From: Pseudoneurospora amorphoporcata
Lineage: Eukaryota > Ascomycota > Sordariomycetes > Sordariales > Sordariaceae
Reading direction: 5' to 3'
NCBI GenBank assembly: GCA_033297205.1
Contig: MU859215.1
Span: forward strand, 23,027 to 87,026
Length of the DNA: 64,000 bases
The position numbers and the translations under genes are program-made. Positions 23,765-36,400 of this stretch are shown in pieces. A model generated the notes under the pieces. That model did no database searches. It had not been told where the DNA came from and was given only the letters and a program-made list of their open reading frames with translations. The number at the start of each line of letters is the position of its first letter. Position 1 is the first letter of the stretch.

Positions 23765-26700
23765 CCGTCACTCTCTTCTTTTCTTCCGTTGCTTTTCTCT
23801 CTCCTTGTCCTTGTGCTGCCATAAGTCAACATCCATCACCGTGTACTAATAATTACCTACCTCCCACACGTACAAGGACCTCACAATAGGTAGCCGAATC
23901 TCCTAGATCGCCAGTCTTTAGGTAGCTATCTCAACGGCAGTTGCCCAACATGGGCTCCCCTGACACTAAGCGATGATTCCCCGCCCTTTCCACCGGCGCG
24001 CTTGCGTCGAGCTCGAGCTTTGAGAGCTAGGATTAACTCACTCACTAACTCAAAACATCTGCTGGGGATGGTGTTGTGGTATCACAGAGACCATCGCCGT
24101 TACACAGCAGATGCATCAAGTTGGTCGCCACGATGCTTCCGTGCCTGCTCGGGCCCCGACCATACCAAAGGGCAAGGGATAAGGTAAAGCGGAATGGGGA
24201 AGGGGGAACAATGGTTCTTTTTTGGTTTAGGTTCCATTGGTTGAGTTTCCGCATGGGCTGGCTAGGTAACTTAGCTTACCTAGCTGGCTAGCAGGGTGTT
24301 CCTGCCTCAGGAGCTGTTTTCTTGGATGAGAACTGACGGGAGAAAGAGAACAGGCAAGGGTTGAGAGGAAAGAGTGACTGATATGACGGGAACCTGCTTT
24401 AGCACCAGAACCCCATGTCCCCAGTACCCTCTGAACAGTGATTCTGGCAACCTACTTACCTACCCATGAGTTCAGGACTTTGAAACTGGACCAGCCCATG
24501 TTCTCACGCTTTTCATACCCTTAGGAAAACACGGAACACGTTACTAATCAATGTCAGGTTCGGGATAATGTTTGTTGCCAGTCCTGGCCGGGTCAACTGA
24601 TGCCCTTCGGGATACTCAGGGAATATTTAATGCGGGTTGATGTCCTACGGCTGCTGCCGTCTTCATCATTGTTTGGTTAATTGGCGTTGCTACCTTGAGG
24701 CTCACTCCTTCTCAGAGTGGGAGATTAGCTGCGTGGGTACCTAGGTATGTGAGCTTCACCACAACAAAGAAGGTGCGCTTATGGAGGAAACTTCAACAGT
24801 CACACACACGGTTGGTGACGTGACGAGCTTGGCCTGGCCTGGGCCCGGCCGCTGGGACACTCTCAAGGTCACTCAACGGCGATGAAGCGTACGACGGAGA
24901 GAGAAGCAAAAGAAAAACATCCGGAGGGTAGCAGTCCTACTAGGTTGCTCATCTCTTTTCTATTCTTAACCATGCGGAACAACATCAACAGCAGATGTGA
25001 GCATAAAAACGACAAGCCACATCAACACGCTGCCTAGGTTTCATGAACCGAACCGAAACAGACACAGACACCCAGAGACCCAGAGACAGGATGGCACAGA
25101 CAGACGAGACAGAAGACACAGATAGATGGGAACGGGCAGCGATGGATGACCTGCAGCGACGATTCAATACTTGGCTAGCTGCAACCGTCCAGTCACACAA
25201 AGACGAACAAGAACGTCCGATAGGCTTCCTCCTCCATGGAGTCTCCCGATCGTGCTTCTGTGCTCAACTGTCCGCCAGCCCGCCAGCCCATGCTCTCGCG
25301 CACAAACGCCGAACACAGGTCCGTCCATGGCCAGACGCCACAGTTTCTGTCCGCCGGCCCAGGTCCTAGTTCGTTAGGTTATCATGAATCTCTCCTCTTC
25401 ACCCCGCGTCTTCGAACTCGAGACACGGTCAGCAAGTAAAGGCAAAGCAGCAAAGAAAGTGGCGTTCGCAGCATGGTTCAGTCTTGAGCCAGATGGGAAG
25501 GGGAAGGAATACACTCACTCCAACTAGAGGATCTTTTGACGAGATATCCTCATTGCTACGGTTGGTTGGTTGCTTGGTGGTGGCGGCGGTGGTGGTGATC
25601 CGAAACGACACATGGGCCCAACCTGCTGAGGAGGGAGGGATCTGTGACTGACATGGACTGACTGAACACCAAAAAGCCTGTGTGTGTGGCTGTCACGTCC
25701 CGCCCCTCCCCCGGTCCCGGTCCCGGGAACCCTTGAGACGAGAGATAAACTCGCCGGGGCTTGACCATCTAAATCGGATGGCGTCCCTTTGATCGAGGTC
25801 ACTTGCACCGAAATGAACGAACGAAGAAGCATGCAACAGCAGATGGCGATATCACCACCCACGACACCCCGACTCCTGCAGAAAGATGGAGAGTACTTGG
25901 GCACACTCCTCCACTCTCTTTGTGAAACGTGAGAATCAACGTTCCGGTGCTTGCCTGCAGCTTTCTATGTACTGCCCCTAGATCTCTCTCTGTCCCCAGG
26001 CTTTTCAACAAGTTGCTGTACTGTCCCGTCCGGTCGGGCGGGCGGGAGCGTGAAAAGCGCTATTGCGTCTGCAGCTCACATCACCCATTATCCCATGCGT
26101 TCCATGATCAAGGTATCTGGCCGGAGCAGGGACATAGACTCGCTTCTTCAGAAATGGGACCACCGAGTTCGTCTGTAGACCCGAAAGAGGCATGTGAGTA
26201 TTGCTATGGAAAATCGAACAGGCACTTCCCCGGTTCCTCGTGTAGATCCATTTCGGTGATGAAGGACCATTACCACCCAACGGTCAACAGTCACTGTTGG
26301 GGTGAGGCAGACACGCCGAAATTATCACCGACTAGAATACGCGAGTATCATCGTATGTAAGGGGGAAAGGGGAAGGAAATGAGGTACTTTGAGCTCACTT
26401 AGCCAAGAGGGCAATTCGGTAAAGGCTGGCTGGTTGAAAGGGAGCTTCGGATCCTTCCTGGTAGCTTGCTCCCCGAGATCCCCTTGATCAACTCGCTCTC
26501 GCTCCTGCATGTGGTTGCATGTCTGGCCTGTCTGACCGACCCATCTGTCCTGTCTGTGCTCCTCTCTTTCTTTCTTGTTCTCCCATTAATACGATCCGAG
26601 ACTCTGTTGACTTGATAACCAGCCGCAGCTACCCTTCCCTTCATACCTGCCTCTCCCTCTTTACCTTACACCAACGTACCCTACCTAGGTACCCTTATCG

Positions 26701-27219
26701 AACTCACGCATCAGGTATCAGCAGTTACCGGGATCTAACAATCTGGGGATCAAGCAGCAACCGACCCGGTACGTCCAAACTTAGTTTAGGTCCAAACCCT
26801 GAATGCATGTAGGTCGGCTGGCGTTCCGGGTGCCGGCCCCAGAAAAGAAAGGAAGAAAAGAGGAACAGTCCACCTAATAGCCTTTGTTCCCTTGTGCGTG
26901 CTGCTAAAAGGAGGAACGGGAATCTCCACAACTTTCCCATCAGCTCGGGGTCGGTGATCAGGGTTTTATCATCTCGCGTGCTCCATGACGCCAGCCCCCC
27001 TCCAAAAACGCAACCAGACAGTCCAAGCCTGGGAAAAGAGACAAGTGAGTGAGTGTGTGTGGCAACAATAAGAAAGCAGTATCACCTTGCACAACGTGTG
27101 TCCGGTGCCCCCCTCCTCCCCCTCCCTCCCCCTCTGCTGCTCTGCTCTGCTCCCCTCACACCCAAGTTCCAGTTCCAGCTTTAACCCTCCGGTACGGTAC
27201 TCTTCCGGACACAGACACA

Positions 27220-27222
<3 letters not shown>

Positions 27223-27253
<31 letters not shown>
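27223..27253. repeat. CA dinucleotide microsatellite
   Basis: About 15 CA units lie 1 kb upstream of the Zn2Cys6 gene. Confidence 0.9.
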
Positions 27254-27255
<2 letters not shown>

Positions 27256-27843
27256 CGCAAAGGTCGGTCGGTGGCATCTCAAATCAACACGAACCACCCA
27301 AGAAGCGGCTGAATTCCAATCCAAGACCGAACAAATATAGTTAGCGAGCGAGAGCACCATCACACAGACTGGGCACATAACGATAGCAGCTCTCGTCATG
27401 AGATAGCACAGGAACCGTTCCCTCAAGACACAGACTACCAATCTGTCAAGTTTAGGTTTTTATCCGAATCAACCAAGCCTTTTGGGTCTGTCTCTCTCCT
27501 GTGACGGACGGAAAGCTGAAGGATACGGCAACATAGCTCACCTACCGACCCGTTACTATTCCAAGAAGTGTCTGTCCTGACGACGGAACCGAGCAAGTCG
27601 CACACTACCAAGATACCTACCTCTACGCCTCATTGTCCTTTCTCAGCAAGACAGAGAGTGTCCATTGCACGTGTTTGAGCGACCGCCACCACCACCAAGA
27701 CGGACACTAGAGCACAGTAGAGAAAGTATCGGCCAGCCTTCCGATCCACTTTCTAACTGAAGACCCTCCCGGATCAAAACACTTTTTGCTCTCTTTCTTG
27801 TTCAGATTGCATCTCCAAACCAGTTCGAACGGAAAACCGATCG

Positions 27844-27924
27844 ATGCCTCTACCTCTTTCAGGGTCCGGCATCACCCGAGGCTCGACATTTATTCAACAG
27901 GATCCGTCGCAAACCTGCGAATAA
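27844..27924 (+). promoter_or_regulatory. Candidate upstream ORF 1, 26 codons, in leader of the Zn2Cys6 gene
   Basis: ATG to TAA, ending 330 bases before the main start. Two further short ATG-stop ORFs follow at 28047-28091 (14 codons) and 28081-28104 (7 codons). They matter only if transcription starts upstream of 27,840. Confidence 0.4.
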
Positions 27925-28254
27925 CAGCAGTGTGTACGTTTCCGAACTCGAGATCCATTCTTCAGGCAGCAAATCGGCGACAAACCGGGGCTACTGTGGC
28001 CAAGATCAGGACTAGGAAGAAGAGCCCTTTCGAGTCCGAGCCGCTTATGCCCAGCCTGCCTGCCCCTTGCGGGACAAACAATGGAAGCTAAAGCCACTCG
28101 ATAATTCTTTCGCATAAGAGAGCCGCCTTACATCAAACAAGGGAAAAAGCAAACTCTCCCCACCTGACCTGTAACGTAGCTTCACGATACATACCAAGAC
28201 TCCAGGTATATAGGGAGGGGGGCGAAGAAAGAAAGACGACCACCACCAAGAAGG

Positions 28255-31200
28255 ATGGTTACAACGAACGGCATACCGACGACGAGTATCATGAACAACA
28301 CATCGATCAGTACGGTACCGGTTTCAATACCGTCGCAGAATACAGGGGCAGCGCAGCATACCCAGCATCAACATTCACAACACACTGTTTCCTCAGCTGG
28401 TCAACAGCAGCAGCAGCAGCAACAACAAGCATATCCAACCACGATACCTCCGGCCGTGAGAATGTCATCATCAGTAATGGGCGCTATGTCCTCTCTTTCA
28501 CCGTCAAGCGCACAACAACAGAATACCTTCCGACGAGCAAGTGTCGCCTCATCAATAACCACCGCCACATTAGACGACGACCCGATGGCCACACCATTGT
28601 CCACTCCACCAAGTATCGATCCCAACAGTAACAACAACAACCTCTACGGACCAGGACCAACCAGCATGGGACTGGACATGGGGGGAATGCTCGGAGCAGG
28701 AGGAGGAGGCGGAAACATGATATTAGGAGGAATCGGATCTGGAATGGTCGTCGGCGGCAGCAGCAGCAGCAGCAACGTCAGTTCCGGAAACATAAACATG
28801 CCCACCACCACCACACACCTCCACCACCACACTCCCGGCGGTGGTTTCCCCAACATCATCAACATGCCCATCTCCATGCCCACCAGCATGAGCCTCACCA
28901 GCATCAACGGTATGTCCCCTCATCATCATCAGCACGCGACAACAACCCATCCCCCCTACACCCAACACCACCACATGCACAACAACACGGGCGGAGGAGG
29001 AGGAGGAGGAGTGGGGGGACAAAAACCCATCCGCCGCCGCATGCGCATGATCACGTCGTGCCTCGAATGTCGTCGACGCAAGCTCAAGTGCAACAAGTGC
29101 AAGCCGTGCGTCAACTGCCAAAAGTTCAATCGCGAGTGTCTCTACTTGGGGCCCAAACTCGACGAGGCGTCGCAGATGCGACTTACCGAAATCAAAGAGC
29201 AGGTGGGGAGCTTGGAGAGGGCGTTGGAGAGGGATGTTGCCAAGGGTGCTGCTTCTTCTTCTTCTTCCTCTTCTTCTGGACAAAGAAGAGAAGGAGGGAT
29301 GATGGGTGTTGGTGGATTCCGGATGGTGGGCATGGGCATGGGCATGATGGGCATGAGGAGGGGGAGGAGGGGGAGTTGTATCTCTGTTTTGCATAGTAGG
29401 GATGATGGGGACGGAGATGGAGATGGAGATGGGGGGGAGGATGGGGAGCTGGGGGAGCTGGGGGAGGAGGAATATGAAGAAGGAGAGGAGTATGCGGAAT
29501 CTACGCCTTTTGTGACGGAAGATGTGGCGTATGATGAGAACGAGACGGATGATCTGATTGATTTGGGGATACAGGTGGGCAAGATGAGGATTACGGAGAG
29601 GATTGGGGGGATGAGTAGGCCGAGGTTGGCGGAGGAGGTGAGTTTTTTTATGATTCCATTCGCAATAATGTTTTGGACGAAAAAAAAAAAAGGGGGGGGA
29701 AAGATAAGATACTGACGAGTTTGTGGCCATGACATGTTGTAGATCCAAGTCGGGATTGGAAGCCCTCGCAGCATGGGAGGGAACTCGTCCATGCCCAACA
29801 ACAACCCTAACGGAGTGCACCACCAGCTGGACACGGACATGAGCTACGACGCCGCCGCCGACCTTTCAGGATACCACACGGTAATTGACCAAGACGGAAA
29901 CATTGAACACGTGCCGGACTTCCTCCGTCCCACGGCGGCATACATTCCTCCTACCAGCGGCTTCTTCTTTGGTCAAACCGGCCATCCGCCTTCGCTCCTC
30001 CACCTCCTGCCGCCCAAGTTCGTCGGGGACGGGCTCTTGGCTCGATACTTCGCCGCCGTGCACCCCATTGCTCGATGTGTTCACAAGCAGTCCTTCCAAA
30101 CCCTGTACGACGGGTTCTGGCTAGAGGTGCTCAGCAACATCGAGCCCAGGGCGTCGGCGCAGGCGGTGGTGTTCGCTGCCTGGTTCAGTGCCTGCGTGAG
30201 TATGGAGGAGGAGGAAGTGCTGAGGGAGTATGGGGAGTACAAGGCCAAGTTGCTAGAGGCCATGAAGATCGGGACCGAGATTTCGCTGGCGAGAGCCAAC
30301 TTTTTGAGGACGACCAAAGTTGAGACAATGCAGGCTTTTGTCATGTATATGGTGAGTAGTGTCATATCATGGGAAGGAAACAAGCAGGCTAACAAAGGAC
30401 ATTCAGATCCCCCTCTGCAGAGAAGAGGTCTCCCGGGCTCACTCGGTCCTGGTCGGAGCCGCCGTTCGCATGGCCGAATGCATGGGCCTCCACCGAGATG
30501 GCGAAGCGTTTGGTCTTAACCCCTTGGAAACCCACGTCCGCAGACTCATCTGGCATCAACTCTGCTTCCTTGACATCCGGACCTGCGAAGCCCAAGGTCC
30601 CAAGCCCGCCATCAGACGAGACGACTATGACACCCGCCTCCCCCTGAATTGTGAAGAAGACGTTTTCGTCAACAATCATGCCGGATATCCAGTCATCCCA
30701 CAAGACCACCAATGGACATCGTCCCTGCTGACCATCATGCGCTTCGAAGTCAACCAGATGATGCGCGTCATCTGGTCCGACCGCCGCAAGCTCGAGACCC
30801 GCAAGATGGAACTGCCCCCCGTCATTAGCAAGATCGAAAACTTCCGCAAGCGCATGTTGGAAAAGTACGGACCGTTGTTGGACGACCGGGTTCCCATCCA
30901 GCGCTACACCCGATATGTCATGAACCTGCTCATCTACCGGCTGCACGCCATGGTATTGCACCCCTACCACAGCAACACGCCGCACCCCTTGACCGAGCGG
31001 ATGAACGGGATTCTCATCGAGAGCGGCATCATGATCATCGAGCACTCCATCGCCCTCGAGACCACGCCCGAGTTCCGCGAATGGGCCTGGTACCTGGGTG
31101 CCTACCAGCAATACCAGATCGCGCTTTTGCTCGCCACCGAGATTTACTACCGGCCCAACAACGACCGAGCCGACCGCATCTGGGCCTGTCTGGATTGGGT

Positions 31201-32534
31201 CTTCCAGCTGGAGCGCGACATGCCGAGACAGGAGAAGAGCCTGAGGATCCTGACGGAAATCCAGAGCAAGACGAGCGTGTACGCCAACATGCGCAAGATG
31301 CGGGCCCCGACCGACTTGGTCAGGGCGGTGCCGGGCAAGCAGGCCATTAAGGAATCGCCTCCGCCGCCGACGCCGACGCCCATGATGCAGACGTCGTCGT
31401 CGGCGCAGCAGTCGTATGAACAACACGCTCAGCAGCAGCAGCAACACGCTCAACAGCAAGCTCAGGCCCAACAACAACAACAACAAGCACAGGTTCACCA
31501 CCACCAGCAACAAATGATGATCCAACAGCAACAGCAACAACCCCTAGTCCTCAAACAAGAGCCAGGTCTCCAGACACCAACAATGCCTCCATCCTCCTCA
31601 ATGTCCATGTCCATGTCCACCGCCGCCGCAGCAATGGCCTCAATAAACACCCTCTCTCTTCCTCCATCCATGAACGTGAACGGCTCTCTCTCCCCCGCTG
31701 AACACCATTATCATCAACAGCAACAGCAACAGCAACACCAACACCAGTTGCTCCTCCTTCAACAACACCACCACCAAGCCCAAGTTCATTCCACTTCCCA
31801 ACATATGCACCACCCCCAAGCTGCTCAACATGCTCACCATGCCCCTGTTCACCATCAACAGCAACATCATCAACAGCAGCATCACTCCCATCAAGCGCAG
31901 CAACAACACCACCAATGGCCCCCCCATCCCCCCCACCAACCCCATCACCCCCATAACTGGCACAACAACAACAATAACAATAACATGCCCCCCCCCAACA
32001 TGGTCTACGCCGGCGTGTCAGACGGTGCCGTCCTCTGGGGTTTGCCGCCTTGCGGGAACCCGGGCAGTCCAGCGGAGAATAGCAGTGATGGGGGCAGCGT
32101 GGTTGGTGCATGTGGGCATGCTGCTCATCAGCAACATGGTAGTGCCCAACACAGGAATGGAAGTATTTGTGCTGGTCTGGATGGGGCTAGCAATATTGGT
32201 AATGGGAATGGGAATGGGAGTGGGAATGGGAATGGTGGGAATGGGAATGGAGCTGGTACTGGTGCTGGTACGGGAGGAAGTGTTGGTGGTGGTGGTGGTG
32301 GTAGTGGGAATGGTGGGCGAGGAGGAGGGACAACGATAGGTGGTGGTGGTGTTGGCGGGATGAATGTTGATTGGGTATGTTTTTTTCATGAATTCTCCCT
32401 CCCTTTCCTCTTCTTCTTTCATATGTCTTTCTTTTTTTTTTTTTTTTCCCTTTTTTTTTTTTCCCTTTTTTTTTTTTCTCTCTCTCATTATTCCCCATAT
32501 TCACTCACTCACTCACTCACTCACTCACTCACTC

Positions 32535-32571
<37 letters not shown>

Positions 32572-33099
32572 TACCTACCGTACCTACCGTATACTCGCAT
32601 CATCAGTCACCCACTCCCACTCCCCAACTGTCCCCCTCCCCCTTCCCAACTATCCCCCCTCCCCCTCCCAATTCCCAACTGTTCCAAAGAGAAACAAGGC
32701 TACACCAGGTACTGACTAACGGCACCCGCACAGAACCTAATCGAATCCCTCTTCCCGACCCACCCCGAAACAGGCCAGCCTTCTTTCCAAGCCTTTGCCG
32801 AGCCCGTGATTTCCTTTGTGGACGGCGTTCCCGTGCCTACCATGCCTTCTTCTTCTTCTTCCATGCCTTTTTCTTCTTCTTCTTCTTCTTCTCAGCAGCA
32901 GCAGCAGCGGACACAACAACAGCAGACACAACAACAGCAGATACAACATGGACAGGAACAGCAACAGCAGCAGATACAACATGGACGGGAACAGCAACAG
33001 TCGATATCGAGAGGAAATGGAAATGGGCAGGCTTCTCAAACGATACCTGTGAGAGGAGGAGGCGGACAAGGGGGGCAGGGGTTGAAAGGGGAGGAGTGA
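28255..33099 (+). CDS. Zn(II)2Cys6 transcription factor with fungal-specific TF domain
   Basis: Exons 28255-29637, 29743-30351, 30407-32374 and 32734-33099 give about 1441 residues. All three introns have good donors (GTGAGT, GTGAGT, GTATGT) and branch points (CTGAC, GCTAAC, CTGACTAAC). The binuclear zinc cluster is C269-x2-C272-x6-C279-x5-C285-x2-C288-x6-C295, followed by a short helical linker. The fungal TF regulatory domain spans about residues 545-900, with the motif AECMGLHRDGEAFGLNP near 680-700. Before the zinc cluster is a Ser/Asn/Gly/Met-rich arm. After the regulatory domain comes a Gln/His-rich region (about 1000-1180), then a Gly/Asn-rich run, and the last exon is again Ser and Gln rich; such regions often act in activation. 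It should be a nuclear DNA-binding regulator. The family includes factors annotated as bikaverin-cluster-like, but no target can be inferred here because no biosynthetic cluster is adjacent. Confidence 0.92.
32375..32733 (+). other. Last intron of the Zn2Cys6 gene, 359 nt, filled with microsatellites
   Basis: GTATGT donor, CTGACTAAC branch and GCACAG acceptor. Inside are T runs (about 32,430-32,480), ACTC repeats (about 32,501-32,535) and a CT tract (about 32,536-32,565). It is several times longer than the other introns of this gene. Reading through it gives an open frame to a stop ending at 32719. Confidence 0.85.
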
Positions 33100-33478
33100 G
33101 TGAATATTTTCAGCTGGGTAATGGGAGTGTGATGAAAGGCAGACGGGAGGGGAAGTCGTGAGAAGGAGCGGTTTGGCTCGGTGATGCAACTCTGTGTGAC
33201 GTGACGAGGAAGAAAGGGTTATTTGGATGGGCATATGTGTAGGCAATTGAGCAGGTTGAGTGTTGTGTGTCGACCGATGAGTGCAAGACAAGACGAGCTT
33301 GTGGCCGAAGAGACGTGAAATAATAATGTGATACCGACGAACGAGCCGCCCGGCCTCCAGTGTAAACAATTTATTTCAAGTGTTGAATGGACCGAGTGCG
33401 AATCATGTCCAGAAGAAAGAGTAGTCAACAAATACAGCCCCGTGTATATACGCCCCCCTCTCCCCTTCTCCCCACGAC
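33100..33478. other. Convergent 3' spacer
   Basis: These 379 bases lie between the stops of the Zn2Cys6 gene (+) and the large mitochondrial-type gene (-). It should hold both 3' UTRs. I see no gene in it. Confidence 0.7.
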
Positions 33479-36400
33479 CTAATGCCCCAACCCCTGCATC
33501 AACTCCCTCCTCCTCCTCACCTGATAACTATCCGGTTTAGCCTGCTCGTAAAGCTTAGTCCTCCAATCCACCAACTTCTGCCTCGTCGCCCTCGCCACCT
33601 CGGGTCCATAATGTCTCTCCATGCATTGAATGAAATACTTGAGTCTCGTCTCCCTGCCCGGTCTGCCCATGACCAAGTCCTTCGTCACGACCTTGTAAAG
33701 CGCCATCAGGACGTCCGCGCTTAAGCCCTGGTTCCACGGGTTAGGCTGGTGCATCTGGTCAGCGGCGCTGCTGCCAGACTCGCCGCTGTACCTGTCAACG
33801 CTGTCCTTGGAGGACGAGTCAAGCGTGTGCTGGACGGTAGACCGGATGTCATGGTCGGTAAGACTGCCCATGCCGCGCGCGGCCTTGATGGCCTCGACCT
33901 CCTCCAGGTAGCTGATGGACTGCTGCATCAGCCGGTATTTCTGGCGGTCCGAGAGGTGCTCGAGGCTGGCAAACAGGGGCGCGATCTGCGCAACGACGGC
34001 GGCGCGCTTGTCACCTAGGTTTCCATGTAAGCTCAGTCGTCTCCTTTGCTCCTCCACCGACACCGCGCCGGGATCGAAGGCCTCCTCGAACCGCGGAATG
34101 TCGAGCACTTTCCAGATGGTGCCTATCTTGATGGTGGGGTCGGCAATAATGGCTTTGGCGTACTTGATGTAGACGTGGGTGCTGAAGGGGGCGTGCTTGT
34201 CGCCGTCGTCCATCTTGGGCGGCAGTTTGGAATTTATCCTCCTTTCCATCTTTTCCCTCCACACCTTGCCTATCTCTTTCTTCTTCCACGAATAGGCTTC
34301 CCAGATGCGGCGCATCTTGAGAGCCACCTTGTGGTCGTCACAGAGATAGGCAAGGTCTTCGAGAAGGGTGCGGTTGATGAAGCCTCTTCGGGCGAACTTC
34401 TTGAGGGCCCTGGGGAGATGATGAACCCTGTTGAAGGATCGGAGGATGTGGAACATGCTGGTGTACAGAGCCGTATGATTGGTCGCTGGTTCCGACTCAT
34501 AAATGGCCAGGGCAAGGCACGCAAGTTGGCTGTTGTCGAAACCAACTTGGTATGCCTCGTGCTTGTGCCTGTACACTCTGGCCGTGAGAAAGCGTCTCCT
34601 TAGACGGTCTCGACTGGCCCAGTGAAAGAGCATCAGCGAGCACATGTGAAAGTTGCCCAAGTGCTCAAGGGTCTCGGGTACCGTCTTGAAGGCATCAAGG
34701 GCGTCGCAGAGCAGCTGCGTGTTGACTCCGTCCATCTGGGCCAGCACAGAGAGCCAGTTGTATACGACCGGACTCCCCAAGCCCTCTGGAGTGGAAGCGA
34801 GTTGCAAAACCAACTCGGTAGCTGCATCAAAAAGGATACTGTGCTTGTGTGGGGAAACAGCTTCCAAGGCCGCCGAGACCCATCGAACATGAAGACTGTT
34901 TCTCTGAGGGTTCTCCTGTCTGGAACGGACGTTGAGCGCAAACAGTACCGAGTCGACGCAGCTGATTGAGTTGGGATCTGGCGGAGGCCATTCCAGGTAT
35001 AAATCTTGATTTGGGTCAATATCCTTTTCTTCCTCAATTTCGGGAAACTGGACTTCTTCCATATCATTGTTGTCGAAATCGCTTTCGTCCATATCCTTTT
35101 CGTCGACATTCGACTTGGCTTTATCAGCCTGACTCAGTTGACCGCCCGCAGCGCCTTCCCCCAGATCTGTCGTTCCTGGCGGTTGAGCAGCCCATCCGAC
35201 GAGAATTCGTTCTAGGACGGCCAAGATGCCTTCCATACCCTTCTTAATGCCGGGCTGGGACACGGTGCGCATTCCCCAGTAGAACAGGAAATACAGCTCG
35301 TTGCCGAGTTCGAGCTTAGACATCCACTCGAAAAACTGACGCCAGAAGGCAGGTTCAATGGCGTCTGCGTTGAGAGTTTCGGAACTCCTCACGCCGTCAA
35401 CAATGGCCTTCAGAAACACAGCTAACTGTGCCTGCGTCATGTTGTACAGTGCCACGTAATGAGTTTGCATCAACTCCTCGTCTTCGCCCCATCTCTCCTG
35501 GATGGTTCGGATAAGTTCATGTGAGATAGCCCTGAGCTCAACGGCCGATATCCCGCCAGAAGCGATACTTTGCTGGAGTTTGCCGCATATCGGACTGAAC
35601 ATTTCTGCAAAGATCGCCAGGGGTTCTGTGAATGCCGCATGTAGACGTTCTACGTCTTCTCGAAGACTTAGGTACTGAGCTGATGGTGTTTCCGATACCT
35701 CCTCCAATATTTCCTCTTCTTCTGCCTCTTCTTCCGGGACGGCTTCTGGGCCCATGGTTTCCAACTCGACCTCCCTCTCCATGTTTTCTAGTTCGTCAGG
35801 CATCGTCTGTCCCAGCGCTGCCGAAAATGACTGGGGGTCACCTCCTCTTCTCAGGGAGGTGAAGTCTATCTTCTCCGGGTCTTTGAACCATGCTGGTAGT
35901 TTAACCACGGAGGGATCGGGATTTTCTGCCCTTGCAGGCTCGGCTTCCTCTGGTGGTTCTAGCGATGACCACTGTTCCATAAAGTCGTGGGTGCTTATCC
36001 AGTTATCTTTGGGTTTTTGATTTTTTGCATCGATTTCTGACTCTGGAACCGTGCTAAAGAAGCCTGAATCGTCAAAGACGCCGGGGGTAGTTGATGAGGT
36101 CGCAGTCTCCAAGTCTACCGCGAATGAAGTGTCGACTGCTCCAACTAAGGACCCTTCTTCCCATGGTATATCCTGCGGGGCCGCGTGCTGTTTCTCATCT
36201 GGGCCTTCTAGTTCGTCTTCTGCCGACCATTCTGGCTCATCTTCTGCCAGCCATTCTGGGGAGGAGGTCGCAGTCTCTAGGTCTACCGTGAACGAGCTGT
36301 CGACTGCCCCAGGTAATGACGCCTTTTCCCATGGTCTGTTCCGCCGGGCTGAATGTTGTGTATCCTCTGGACCTTCTCGTTCATCTTCTGCCGACCATTC

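Larger units (their letters stand above)
21934..28254. other. Gene-free region, 6.3 kb, with homopolymers and microsatellites
   Basis: No ORF here has convincing coding character. It holds T tracts at 22620-22649, 23575-23609 and about 23706-23764, a CCAG tract near 22733-22755, a CA tract at 27223-27253, and many TACCTACC/GGTACC islands of the kind common in Neurospora intergenic DNA. The right part (from roughly 27,000) is probably promoter and leader of the Zn2Cys6 gene at 28255. Confidence 0.7.

Noticed and set aside
23529..23822. Minus-strand ORF of 97 codons with Lys and Pro runs
   Set aside because: It is a translation of the T and G homopolymer tracts.
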